From Ridgeia piscesae (lineage: Eukaryota > Annelida > Polychaeta > Sabellida > Siboglinidae), in the NCBI GenBank assembly GCA_025642075.2, contig JAODUO010000118.1, positions 50,001-114,000 on the forward strand: DNA of 64,000 nucleotides, read 5' to 3'. Below the pieces are notes generated by a model that was not told the origin of the DNA, did not search any database, and worked only from the letters and a program-made list of their open reading frames with translations. The position numbers and the translations under genes were made by a program. Position 1 is the stretch's first letter, and every line of letters begins with the position of its first letter. Of the stretch, positions 1-11,945 are shown piece after piece.

Positions 1-203
1 GATAACAGCAAATCAATTCCTACTTGGGGGAGAGCAGGTAATCCAGCTTAACTATTAAGAGATGAGGCTAAATTAAGCCATACCCTTGAGAAATGACTTA
101 AGATCTGGTTTTGCATTTAACAGATAACAGATCAACGTAGCTCATCTGTCACGAAGTCTGACTGCCTAATGCACGTCTGGTTATACTGGTCAAATTGCAT
201 GTC

Positions 204-205
<2 letters not shown>

Positions 206-285
<80 letters not shown>
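206..285. repeat. (TA)n microsatellite
   Basis: About 80 bp of uninterrupted TA dinucleotides. Open frames here on both strands only reflect the absence of stops in the repeat. Confidence 0.95.
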
Positions 286-287
<2 letters not shown>

Positions 288-1138
288 AAGCATCGCTGAA
301 AGTATAATTGTGGATAGCATTGCAGAAAAGTGATGTTACAAAATCAGAGAATGTTCTGTAAACAATTATGAATTGCATTAACAGTAAAGTCAAATTTCCC
401 AGGAGCATCGATACACGTTGCAGGCCTAATGTAGATGTTGGATCACTGCGGAAACAGCATTGCGAAAATATATGTACTAATATAAAAGAATAGCCGATGT
501 GATTAATATAACTTTGATTGCATTTCTGGAATGACAGTTGAACTGATGGATATTATCAACGGGTAATTGGGTAATACGTCACCAGGTTTGTATGGTATTA
601 CCCCAGAACACATCAAGTTCGCAGATCCTCAACTTGTGGTGCTATGGTTATGGTCGCTTAACTAAATCGTGCCTGACGAAGTGTTTGAAGAGACGGGAGA
701 AGATTACCGACAACTTACAATGATGGACTTGACGAGCCGTGGAGATAACATTTCCGGTACTTTCCACGCATGCGCTTACAGTCGTGACAGGATAATGCAG
801 TGAACTACCTGTCGGATCCGCGTTTGACATAAACTCGATCGACAGCTTACAATCTAACGTCTGCTGACCGTCTTATTGCAGGACGTGGTGCGTCAGTAGT
901 GGAGAGACTTGAAAAAGGAACTCAGTTGACAGCCGGCTCGGGTATTTCCTTCTCCGAGCGTGAGTCGAATACTATATGTTCGCGCAGAAAGTAATTCTAT
1001 CACCTTTGTGTGACAAACTGCAACCCTAACTTTGCCTTAAGAAATAATCTTCGTAAGATCTTCTTTAGTCGTGATGATATTGGTGTTATGGATAATATAA
1101 TTGTTACCCTTACTATGATTGCTAACAGTAGGTTTATG

Positions 1139-1139
<1 letters not shown>

Positions 1140-1186
<47 letters not shown>
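1140..1186. repeat. (TA)n microsatellite
   Basis: About 47 bp of pure TA, followed at once by the small GGAATTC palindrome. Confidence 0.95.
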
Positions 1187-1188
<2 letters not shown>

Positions 1189-1254
1189 AATTCTTTCCGC
1201 GGATAGAATTCCATAGGGCAGCATGAAGAAGAGGGTAAAAAGACCGGATGATTG

Positions 1255-1480
1255 GCGGACAGACTTACAGACGGACAGACGGACAGGCGGACAGGCGGAC
1301 TAGCGAACCGGTGGAAAGACTAGCAGGTAGACAGTCCGACAGGCGGACATAACGTCTGCCGTTAGATGGACAGGCGGATAGGCCTATAGGCGGATAGAGG
1401 AGCAGGCGGATAGGCGGCGAGGAAGATCGGAGAGGAAGACAGATGGACGCATGGACATATGGACAGGTGGACAGACTGAC
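1255..1480. repeat. Degenerate GACAGGCG-type tandem repeat
   Basis: Loose tandem repetition of 7-10 bp units of the form GGACAGACGGACAGGC, with frequent substitutions. It begins about 65 bp beyond the proposed RGK-A first-exon donor, so it sits in the start of intron 1. Confidence 0.7.
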
Positions 1481-1543
1481 AGACACTACGAGCGCACACA
1501 TATGCAAGGTGAGCCGTGTGCTAGTGAGAGATGTGAGTCCTAC

Positions 1544-2372
1544 CACTGACGCTGCTGTCCTCGCTACCGTTGACGAGACACACGGACGTAAGGAACTGCT
1601 GGGCGATCGTGCTCTTGCCGACGCCAGCCGCCCCGAGCAGCAGCACCCTCTGTCGCGGCACCCTCTCGTCGGTCAGCCTCAGCGGGTCGACGACTCGTGC
1701 CCCGGACGACGGCGTCTGCCGGCTCGAGTCGCAGTCGTACAGCGACTGGATGCATGAGCAGCTCTTGTTACGGAACGAGTCACCGCAGTTGACAACCCCC
1801 TTCGCCGTCGTCACGAAGTTCCTCACCCGATCCCACTCGTCGGCGTCATCGGGGCTGGGCCTCGGTCTGGAGCCCGGCTTCTGTAGGCTGTTGCGGGTCG
1901 GCATGCTTGACGTGCGCGGCCTCATGCCGTCGACGCCGTAGTGTGTGTCGGCGAGACGCGGTCGACGCCGTCGCTTCACTGACGACGACCGACTGTGGGG
2001 TGCACTGCGGCAAATAGTCACTATGGGCGGCGGCGACAGGTCGTGACTGTCGCAGGAGTCCGACAGACAGGTGATACTGGACAGCAGCTTGAGCGGCCAC
2101 GGCTTGTGTCTGGCCTTCGGGCTGGTGGCACACAGCATCTCTCTCTCGTCGCCGCCGTCCGAGCGAGAGCGACGAATCTGCGGCCATTCGGGCACGTGCA
2201 GACATAGCGTGTTCGGCGGCTTGTCGCCCGCTTCCACCGAGGAGGGCTTCCCGCGCGATGAGAGGCTCGGGAGGCTGCCGCCGTAGGTGCTGGCCGAGCT
2301 GAGGCGCCGGCCGGCCTGGGCACAGAACAACTCGAAGTAATCGACATCGTCGTCGTCGAGCGCCGAGCGCAT
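1544..2372 (-). CDS. RGK-family small GTPase A, first coding exon (partial gene)
   Basis: The exon encodes 276 codons plus one base. The first 240 residues are a low-complexity, Ser/Arg-rich N-terminal extension starting MRSALDDDDVDYFELF. The G1/P-loop GAAGVGKS follows at residues 247-254, inside QRVLLLGAAGVGKSTIAQQF. This architecture (long N-terminal extension, then a Ras-like core) is typical of invertebrate RGK (Rad/Gem/Kir) GTPases, which inhibit calcium channels through the beta subunit and act on the cytoskeleton. The start is the only Met after an in-frame TGA near 2425 and has a CACCATG Kozak context. I place the donor at 1543 (G|GTAGGA), which gives phase 1, the same as the paralogous exon at 23249-24149. 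An alternative GT lies a little upstream in the transcript. The remaining exons are off the left edge, so function beyond the P-loop cannot be judged. Confidence 0.8.
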
Positions 2373-2600
2373 GGTGCCGCAGTGTGCCGAGGACGACTGT
2401 TGACTGCGGCGCCTACCAGGGCCAGGTCAGACGGCGTCAATGTGTCATTGTCGCGCGTCTACCTGACGACTACGCAAGCCTGGTCGTGGCCGTGGCCGTG
2501 GCCGCAGTGCGGGGTGGGCGGCCGGCAGCAGCGGCAGGGACCGACCTCGGGGGTCGCCGCCGTCGTTTCTCGACCTCTTTGCGCCTTTGACTATACAGCG
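2373..2600 (-). promoter_or_regulatory. GC/CpG-rich block upstream of RGK-A
   Basis: Immediately upstream of the RGK-A start codon, about 220 bp are rich in G, C and CpG (tracts of GGCCGTGGCC and GCCGGCAGCAGCGG). Beyond 2600 the sequence turns sharply AT-rich. This fits a 5' UTR or CpG-rich promoter. No TATA or initiator element was identified, so the call rests on composition and position only. Confidence 0.3.
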
Positions 2601-3323
2601 AGGTGTCTTTAATTACGTGGTGCTTGGAAGGCTATGTTCACGTAATTTAACAGACAGTTTGATTTTATTATCCTTTTTAATATATGTTATATACTTTTTA
2701 CGTTAATTGTATTTTTAATGTGTTTGCTTTAATTTTATTACGTACACTTTTGTTAATAATTATTTTAATAAGATCTTTTACCATTGTATGATAGTATCGT
2801 ATTGTTGATACTATGATATGTGTATAACTGTGATGGAACTCCAACGAAGTCGTGTAGCATTTGAACGATTGCATTACACAATAACTTCATCTCCTGAACA
2901 ACTTTCTGGCTGATGCTTCTTGGCGTTCTTAAAACGGGGTGCATACAGGTCAAATACCCTTTAAAACAACACAAAATATTAATAAACGTATTCTTTGATA
3001 CGATCCAGAAGGTGATCGAAATAATATCACTGAGCCGACATTGAACGCAGTACATTGTCTCGCAGGAAGAGGACGAAGGAACTACATTGCTTACGTCCAA
3101 CTTACTCCAAGTGTGAAACGGTTAAATGTAGAATGTGACCAGATGCAGAACACCCGAGGGATGTGGGCATCATCGGCTGATTAGCCTCCAGAACAGCCGC
3201 CAGGAGGACATTCCTGTCAAGCGTCCAGGCAGCGTCTTCGTAAACGCCCTGACGTGGGGTAATTGAGAGGGAGCATGTGTGACATGTATATATAGCATAT
3301 GCTATATATACATGTGCATATGC

Positions 3324-3383
<60 letters not shown>

Positions 3384-4329
3384 CATATATATGTATAGTG
3401 AAATGTTAACAATATATCAAAAGCAAGCAAACTAACAATGTAGCAGCTAAAATAACTTTGTAAATAATAATGTTAAAATTTCACTTCCAAAGCCACACCA
3501 CAACATTGTCTCTAGAACACGGCGAAGCTTAGTTAGTATTGACCCAGTAGAACTCGCCATGCAGCAAATAACAACAAAAACGAGAAACAATGGTTTATTG
3601 AGAGTCCATCTCAACATCGCTAGTGTGAAGTATACGTTAGTTTTACATTAATTCTTTCCTCTAGTGCGTTACTAATACAATGTGACGAGACTGTCAGTGT
3701 CGCGTATAAGTAGCGCCCTCTGGCGTATCACATGGAACTATGGACTCGGCCGTTTGTCACGGACTTGATCAATTAGTACTAATTTTAGTAACTCCTCCTG
3801 AGAGACGGATAGTTTGGTGTGCGCACTGCGATAATAACAGTTGTTCGGCCAAGCACAGCTAGCGCTGGTTGGAGCAGTGGCATTACAAAGTTTCATCTAG
3901 CCTCGATTAACCAGACTCCGTGAGGTGGCAGCACTTATCAGCCCCTCAACTCCGCCTGGAATATTAATGGCCTGCCGATGTGACAGACAGGGCAGCCTTA
4001 CCCCAGATTAGGGTAGAGACGCTGATTGGCTCTCAGACCAACTATGAAATAAAAATTAAAATAACGATATACTTTTACAAGTTAATGATATCCTGGGAAA
4101 AGTATTCGACATGGAACTTATATTCATGCAAAATAAACAGAAATACATATTTGCAATTATTTACGAAGCAGAAATTCAACAAGCCAATTGGCTGTCACGC
4201 GAACATAAAAATAAATAGAATAAATACGAATAATTGTGTACTTTAAATGTTGGTTATATCGACATAATTAATTACTTAGAAATAATGAAATGTAATTTTA
4301 ATTTATAATACTGAATTCAGGTAGGTAGG
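2601..4329. other. Intergenic, AT-rich, no gene seen
   Basis: Unique AT-rich sequence upstream of RGK-A. It contains a (TA)n tract at 3329-3378 and a perfect 34-nt palindrome at 3282-3315. Around 3855-3895 there is a short segment (GCACAGCTAGC...GAGCAGTGGCATTACAAAG) that recurs near 35325-35365, so part of it is a dispersed repeat. Confidence 0.5.
3329..3378. repeat. (TA)n microsatellite
   Basis: About 50 bp of TA repeats next to the palindromic TATATA/CATATG-rich segment. Confidence 0.9.
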
Positions 4330-5356
4330 ACATTACACCAATGACTGTCTGGATTTGTTTTGTAAACTTATAGGTTTTTGATAAAACAAACTTAGTTAGT
4401 CCTTCATTGGTTTTTGGGCAATCCGTCGCCGTGGGAATTCGTCATCTTGGCACTAGTATGCATATGCTTGCCGTAGCCGCTAGCACCAGCCGTCAAACAC
4501 CGTGGAAAATATTCTAATACATGAATAGTGTCGCACTTACGTCAATAGTAGCATGTGTGTTGCAAGTGCCTTGTCAGAGTTCTTGTGAGGTTCCTTGTAC
4601 CGCGCCGTTGTGTTCCGGGTTAATCCACACAGATGTTTATTTGCACTGTACAAGTATGCGTTAATAGCGCCACGGACAGTTACGTCATTTCCTGGTTACG
4701 CGACAGCTTCCGATGATCGCCCGTTACGCGGCGCCACTGATCACAAGCACGAGTAAAACAAGATCCACCGAGAACCGCATGGCTGACCTGTCGGTTAGCA
4801 ACGCCAATGAATGGATAGTACCTTAATAGCAGTAGTTGGTAGCTTAATTAATTAGGTCTCACTTTGAGCAAGATCGTACAAACAATTGCAATTACTAAGA
4901 ATTAGTCCGGTGGTTCATAGCAACACAATACCATTTCGACTTCCTTTTGACAAACAATTTCTGCTCCTGGAATATCTCATAAATGTTTGCAGAGTTATTA
5001 ATAATGTTAGCCAAGTTATTCAAAAAAGGAATAGATCAGAAAGGCATATTGAACTAAAGAACTGTCTATTTTAGACCTATATCTTCCCCAAGGAACTGCC
5101 AATTTGGCGACGTTGGTGCTGGGGGCAAAATCGCCACAATGTGGGTAGAGTTGGAACTACACAGTCACCCGTCCTACAGATATGTATGCGTGCACGTTCT
5201 TGCACGACCCAGCGCCAGTCTCCTGCGTCACACCCGTCACAAAACGCAGATTTTCTTGCACAACCAGGCGTCACATGCATGCGCATATACATACGTCGTA
5301 CGCCCGCACCAACGCACGCATGTACGTAGGGGCTCTCTCTCTCACACGCACGCGCG

Positions 5357-5456
<100 letters not shown>

Positions 5457-6118
5457 AAACACAAACACACAGTTCATACCCCATATGACTTTGCAACTTC
5501 CTCACGAGACTACAATAGGCGCAATTCTGCTGATGTGTTATGTACTGGTGACAAAAAACAACAAGGCACATCATTGGTGATGTTTCCAAATGTGGCTCAA
5601 CACCCTGTAATATACAATAGCATCGACATCGCGGGAACTGTTGTGTAGTTGTATCGAGTGTCAATTGGGTTCTATAAGTTGCCTACACTGTATCTCACGA
5701 TGATTCACATTAATTAGTCCATACACATACTACCTGAGTTATAAGATATTGTGTACATGTAAACAGCCCTGTCCTGCCATCAAAACGACGTGTGTTCCTT
5801 TGTCACACCAGCACACAGGTGTCCTGTCTGTGACATGTCTGGGACTAGGTTTAGTCTTTCACCGATTCAGTGCAATTGTTCCCTTTCGACTGTGTCTCAA
5901 CCCTGCTGGCTCCACATCGCTGTTTCACGGTCCAAACACACCGCCTCACACCGGTTTTGTTAAATGTGGCAGTGTCACACTTTACACCCAGCATAAGAAT
6001 TGATGGAAGGTGACTACCACCCTTAATTGTGAATTTAGGAGACTGTGAAGTATGCATGCGTATAAACATTCACAGTGACACGTGTCATGTTGGTATGCTC
6101 GGCGAGGACCTCTACTGC

Positions 6119-6510
6119 GTCACACCGATGTCTCTCCCCGTCACAACACGTAGAGGTCCTTGCACGACCTGGCGCCAGTCTCTTCCTGTCACAACACGTA
6201 GAGGTCCTTGCACGACCTGGCGCCAGTCTCTTCCGGTCACAACACGTAGACGTTCTTGCACGACCTGGAGCCAGTCTCTCCCCGTCACAACACGTAGACG
6301 TTCTTGCACGACCTGGAGCCAGTCTCCTGCGTCACACCGGTGTCTCTCCCCGTCACAACACGTAGAGATTCTTGCACGACCTGGCGCCAGTCTCCTGCAT
6401 CACACCGGTGTCTCGCCACGTCACAACACGTAGAGGTTCTTGCACGACCTGGCGCTAGTCTCCTGCGTCACACCGATGTCTCTCCCCGTCACACCACATA
6501 GAGATTCTTG
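6119..6510. repeat. 68-bp RGK-derived minisatellite, short array
   Basis: About seven units related to the array at 8280-9229. Several are shortened to about 46 bp by loss of the CTGCGTCACACCGGTGTCTC portion. On the minus strand each unit reads GARSCKNLYVL followed by a stop (with small variants), which is the C-terminus of RGK-B. The array is cut at 6510 by the tandem-duplication junction. Confidence 0.9.
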
Positions 6511-7539
6511 ACATTACACCAATGACTGTCTGGATTTGTTTTGTAAACTTATAGGTTTTTGATAAAACAAACTTAGTTAGTCCTTCATTGGTTTTTGGGC
6601 AATCCGTCGCCGTGGGAATTCGTCATCTTGGCACTAGTATGCATATGCTTGCCGTAGCCGCTAGCACCAGCCGTCAAACACCGTGGAAAATATTCTAATA
6701 CATGAATAGTGTCGCACTTACGTCAATAGTAGCATGTGTGTTGCAAGTGCCTTGTCAGAGTTCTTGTGAGGTTCCTTGTACCGCGCCGTTGTGTTCCGGG
6801 TTAATCCACACAGATGTTTATTTGCACTGTACAAGTATGCGTTAATAGCGCCACGGACAGTTACGTCATTTCCTGGTTACGCGACAGCTTCCGATGATCG
6901 CCCGTTACGCGGCGCCACTGATCACAAGCACGAGTAAAACAAGATCCACCGAGAACCGCATGGCTGACCTGTCGGTTAGCAACGCCAATGAATGGATAGT
7001 ACCTTAATAGCAGTAGTTGGTAGCTTAATTAATTAGGTCTCACTTTGAGCAAGATCGTACAAACAATTGCAATTACTAAGAATTAGTCCGGTGGTTCATA
7101 GCAACACAATACCATTTCGACTTCCTTTTGACAAACAATTTCTGCTCCTGGAATATCTCATAAATGTTTGCAGAGTTATTAATAATGTTAGCCAAGTTAT
7201 TCAAAAAAGGAATAGATCAGAAAGGCATATTGAACTAAAGAACTGTCTATTTTAGACCTATATCTTCCCCAAGGAACTGCCAATTTGGCGACGTTGGTGC
7301 TGGGGGCAAAATCGCCACAATGTGGGTAGAGTTGGAACTACACAGTCACCCGTCCTACAGATATGTATGCGTGCACGTTCTTGCACGACCCAGCGCCAGT
7401 CTCCTGCGTCACACCCGTCACAAAACGCAGATTTTCTTGCACAACCAGGCGTCACATGCATGCGCATATACATACGTCGTACGCCCGCACCAACGCACGC
7501 ATGTACGTAGGGGCTCTCTCTCTCACACGCACGCGCGCG

Positions 7540-7617
<78 letters not shown>

Positions 7618-8671
7618 AAACACAAACACACAGTTCATACCCCATATGACTTTGCAACTTCCTCACGAGACTACAATAGGCGCAATTCTGCTGATGTGTT
7701 ATGTACTGGTGACAAAAAACAACAAGGCACATCATTGGTGATGTTTCCAAATGTGGCTCAACACCCTGTAATATACAATAGCATCGACATCGCGGGAACT
7801 GTTGTGTAGTTGTATCGAGTGTCAATTGGGTTCTATAAGTTGCCTACACTGTATCTCACGATGATTCACATTAATTAGTCCATACACATACTACCTGAGT
7901 TATAAGATATTGTGTACATGTAAACAGCCCTGTCCTGCCATCAAAACGACGTGTGTTCCTTTGTCACACCAGCACACAGGTGTCCTGTCTGTGACATGTC
8001 TGGGACTAGGTTTAGTCTTTCACCGATTCAGTGCAATTGTTCCCTTTCGACTGTGTCTCAACCCTGCTGGCTCCACATCGCTGTTTCACGGTCCAAACAC
8101 ACCGCCTCACACCGGTTTTGTTAAATGTGGCAGTGTCACACTTTACACCCAGCATAAGAATTGATGGAAGGTGACTACCACCCTTAATTGTGAATTTAGG
8201 AGACTGTGAAGTATGCATGCGTATAAACATTCACAGTGACACGTGTCATGTTGGTATGCTCGGCGAGGACCTCTACTGCGTCACACCGATGTCTCTCCCC
8301 GTCACAACACGTAGAGGTCCTTGCACGACCTGGCGCCAGTCTCTTCCTGTCACAACACGTAGAGGTCCTTGCACGACCTGGCGCCAGTCTCTTCCGGTCA
8401 CAACACGTAGACGTTCTTGCACGACCTGGAGCCAGTCTCTCCCCGTCACAACACGTAGACGTTCTTGCACGACCTGGAGCCAGTCTCCTGCGTCACACCG
8501 GTGTCTCTCCCCGTCACAACACGTAGAGATTCTTGCACGACCTGGCGCCAGTCTCCTGCATCACACCGGTGTCTCGCCACGTCACAACACGTAGAGGTTC
8601 TTGCACGACCTGGCGCTAGTCTCCTGCGTCACACCGATGTCTCTCCCCGTCACACCACATAGAGATTCTTG
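6511..8671. repeat. Tandem segmental duplication, copy 2 (2161 bp)
   Basis: Near-identical to 4330-6510 at an offset of 2181 bp before the (CA)n tract and 2161 bp after it. It runs without interruption into the long minisatellite that ends in RGK-B exon 4, so copy 2 retains the original context and the copy 1/copy 2 border is the new junction. Confidence 0.9.
7541..7611. repeat. (CA)n microsatellite, copy 2
   Basis: About 70 bp of CA repeats, equivalent to the tract at 5360-5450 but shorter. Confidence 0.95.
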
Positions 8672-9229
8672 CACGACCTGGCGCCAGTCTCCTGCGTCAC
8701 ACCGATGTCTCTCCCCGTCACAACACGTAGAGGTTCTTGCACGACCTGGAGCCAGTCTTCTGCGTCACACCGGTGTCTCTCCCCGTCACACCACATAGAG
8801 ATTCATGCACGACCTGCGCCAGTCTCCTGCGTCACACCGATGTCTCTCCCCGTCACAACACGTAGAGGTTCTTGCACGACCTGGAGCCAGTCTCCTGCGT
8901 CACACCGGTGTCTCCCCCCTTCACAACACGTAGAGGTTCTTGCACGACCTGGCGCCAGTCTCCCGCGTCACACCGATGTCTCTCCCCGTCACTACACGTA
9001 GAGATTCTTGCACGACCTGGCGCCAGTCTCCCGCGTCACACCGGTGTCTCTCCCCGTCACAACACGTAGAGGTTCTTGCACGACCTGGCGCCAGTCTCCT
9101 GCGTCACACCGGTGTCTCTCCCCGTCACAACACGTAGAGGTTCTTGCACGACCTGGCGCCAGTCTCCTGCGTCACACCGGTGTCTCTCCCCGTCACAACA
9201 CGTAGAGGTTCTTGCACGACCTGGCGCCG
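8280..9229. repeat. 68-bp minisatellite derived from the RGK-B stop-codon region
   Basis: About 14 to 15 head-to-tail copies of a 68-bp unit, some truncated. On the minus strand the first 36 bp of each unit are the last twelve codons of RGK-B (GARSCKNLYVL and TGA). The other 32 bp (GGGGAGAGACACCGG, then TGTGACGCAGGAGACT, with the leading C after TGA) are post-stop sequence. The first unit is the genuine end of exon 4, so the array starts inside coding sequence and fills the presumed 3' UTR. It carries no independent gene. Confidence 0.92.
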
Positions 9230-9467
9230 CGGTCCCCACACAACAGACGCAGCACGCCCTGCTTGGCCTTGAGCGGACAGCAGCTGGTGTCCCGGGCGAC
9301 GTGTTTCAGTCTGGCTGGCTCACTGGCCCGACGTCGGCCCTCCCCCACCTGTCGGATGAGACGGATCTGCTTGAGGATGCCGACGAGCAGCTCGTCTATC
9401 TTGTGGTCGATGGCGGCCGACACTTCGATGTACTTACAGTCGTACTCCTTCGCCGCCGTCTTGCCGT
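9193..9467 (-). CDS. RGK-B exon 4: G5 motif and conserved RGK C-terminus
   Basis: The acceptor TTGCAG lies at 9468-9473. The exon begins with two bases that complete the split Asp codon from exon 3 (G|AC). It encodes KEYDCKYIEVSAAIDHK, with the G5 motif SAA at residues 411-413, then DELLVGILKQIRLIR. A basic tail with RRRASEP and KAKQGVLR follows, and the protein ends GARSCKNLYVL-stop. RGK proteins lack a CAAX lipid box and instead end in a Cys-containing SCxxLxVL motif, with a basic calmodulin- and lipid-binding region before it; both are visible here. The stop codon at 9193-9195 is inside the first unit of the 68-bp minisatellite. Confidence 0.93.
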
Positions 9468-9554
9468 CTGCAACAGGCGAGGCATGGATACAGCTACAGC
9501 GGCAATGCGCCAACATGGATCGTTATAAGAGCATCTCAGCACCTTGTGTGTGAG

Positions 9555-9558
9555 GGGA

Positions 9559-9632
<74 letters not shown>

Positions 9633-9832
9633 TGTATGTGTGTGCGTGAGAGAGAAAAATTGTTTGCCGCAGCCAGCCAGCCCGCCCGCCCGCCCACCCG
9701 CCCGCCCGCCCCCCGCCCGCCCGCCCGCCCGCCCGCCCGCCCGCCCGCCCGCCCGCCCGCCCGCCCGCGCCCGCCCGCCCGCCGCCCGCCCGCCCGCCCG
9801 CCCGCCCGCCCGCCCGCCTGACTGTTGGTGTG
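9555..9832. repeat. Compound (GT)n-(GCGT)n-(CCCG)n microsatellite
   Basis: A GT tract (about 9562-9594) passes into GCGT tetranucleotides (about 9594-9632). After a short spacer, about 150 bp of CCCG/CCCGC units follow (9676-9820). On the transcribed strand of RGK-B the last part reads (GGGC)n, a strong candidate for G-quadruplex formation. It ends about 90 nt upstream of the exon 4 acceptor. Confidence 0.93.
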
Positions 9833-11442
9833 CGTGCGTCTGTGCGTATGTGGTGAGTGCATATTGAATACGAATGCAAACACGCATACATAATACTGTG
9901 ATCTGTTTCGTATTTATTTGATCACGCTGTCGCTGGAGCCTGCGTATTGCATCAATACGTCAATACATCAATACATCCCCCCAACCTGCTGTGAGACGGT
10001 CTGATTCACCTTCATTCTCGTCCAGCCATAAATGTCCCTTGATAATTGCCCACATTTGTATCTGCTCTACCTCGATGTTAAGATTACGTTTAATTGTGTT
10101 GCGTCTACTGCGCACGTCATGCGAACTCCTCCGTCACCCGTGCCTCTGTGGAGGGCATACACGAGAGCCTGCAGATTCCGACAGATGGCAGCACATAGTT
10201 GACGCGGGCAAGTGTTATGCGTGCGTTGGTAGAGAATCGATCGAACTATTTGACTTCGCGCTGTTGTCCGTCTTGCGCAGAAAATACACACATTATCTAC
10301 TACAATAGTTTGCCAGCAAATTAGAGAAAAGTGTATGTTGAAGTTTTGTCAAGTAACAAATAAATAGTGTCAACATGGACGAATCAGCCTGTAAGTTGTG
10401 TTACGTCACAAACTCCAACTGCCCTTGCCGAAATATATCGAAGCTAATCATATACCATAACCCCTCACCCCCATTACTACCATTGGAATGATTTGTTTAG
10501 ACAATTTTTTCGAAAGATGGTATTTAAACAAAAAGATAAATGTATATGATTAACTGAATAATGCGGAAACACCGAATCAATACTGCATAAACAATGATCA
10601 ACCAAGTGTCATAAACGTTAAAAATGAAACTAAAACAGCATAATTGCGTTCAAGGGCCTCTGGTGAGAATGTTACCAAAGATCTCGCTACCCTTTCCTAA
10701 ATCGCTCTAACGCTATAAATAGTTCTAACTGCGTAATTACTTCTGCCTCCAGTAAGCGAAGTGCACACCGGTCATTATACGCCTGTCTACTAATGATGCG
10801 TTTAATTATACAGTCTTCGCCACGGCAGTGTTGGCGACAGTCACACGCAGATCTGTCTCTGTCACATATCGACTCTCTCTGATGCAAGAAGAACACTTCT
10901 AATCGGTAACACCAGTCGGCATTAATGTGATGGAGATGACGCAGCCGTTCCCAATAGCTTCAATCTAGCCGATATCGTCGAGGATTATGTCCGCTTCAGC
11001 CAGCGCCAGAGTGTCACACTCTCACGTCACACGTCGAGGGTCGCGACCCGCACGTTTTGGTTATAGTACACTTTGATAAGTAACATATTTGATCACTTAA
11101 GTATGACTATGTGTTATGCATTACGTAATTATAATTACGTTCGTGCAGTGTACCTAAAACGCAAAGCGTGTTTAGTGTAGTTATTTAGGGCGAATCCCCT
11201 GTAAAAATTATCCAAATCGGCCATTTATTAATACACGGAATTTGAAAATGTATTATAACGGTGTACATATGCTTTTGACATGTAACGCAAATGTTAATAG
11301 GGCTTAGTTGTGTCATAAGGTCAAATGTATAGTATTAATTATTTTTCCAATATTTTCATGGAATGCTGTATTTACAGCAAACATCGCTAAAAACATATCG
11401 ACATTAATTAAGTACTTATATAGCGCAGAATCAATCTTCAGG

Positions 11443-11945
11443 ATTACTCAAATTGTTTTACACCATCTTGGCTTCTCTGGGAAGAATCCAGCCACGCTGC
11501 AATTAATGCACGAAACCTATTCGTACACATATACAGCTGAGTGAACTGGAGCAATGTAGAGTGAACGAACCAGTTCATGACAGCATATGATTCATGTTGA
11601 CACTCGACGACCATTTATTTATTTATTATTTTTATTATTACATATTTATACTATTTTTATTTATTTATTAAATGTTAATATACACTGTATAGTTGCATAT
11701 TTATTTATGTCGGTATTTTACGGGAACATGATTATTTTATTAGCATATGCATATTTTACCAAAGTAGTATTGTATTACTGTTTTTATTTATTCGTTATTA
11801 TTCAGTTAGGAATAATTAGTGTAAAGCGCCCCAGAACAATTATTTGGATGGGGCGCTATATAAGAAATTTATTATTATTATTATTCGAACCCGGGCTCTC
11901 TCAGTCGAGAATCCGAAGTTCTAACCACTGCGCTACTACGTTTAA
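11443..11945 (-). mobile_element. tRNA-derived SINE, diverged and broken
   Basis: Read on the minus strand, 11945-11888 is a tRNA-like head with an A-box-like TAGCGCAGTGG and a B-box-like GGGTTCGAAT. It is followed by an ATT/AAT run and a GCGCCCC...GGGGCGCTTTACAC segment at 11815-11860. A second piece at about 11443-11575 matches the body of the SINE at 43418-43746 (shared CTTGGCTTCTCT/CTCGGCTTCTCT, CAGCCACGC, ACTGGAGCAATGTAGA-type segments). Either one disrupted copy or two nested copies. Confidence 0.65.

Larger units (their letters stand above)
1..1543. other. Intron 1 of RGK-A (partial), no further exon
   Basis: This is the sequence after the first-exon donor of RGK-A in the minus-strand direction. 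I searched it for the switch-region exon found in RGK-B (a block like LLDGEES) and found none, so the rest of the gene lies outside the window. It contains two (TA)n tracts and a GACAGGCG-type tandem block. A 32-nt hairpin with GGAATTC/GAATTCC arms lies around 1185-1216. Confidence 0.6.
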
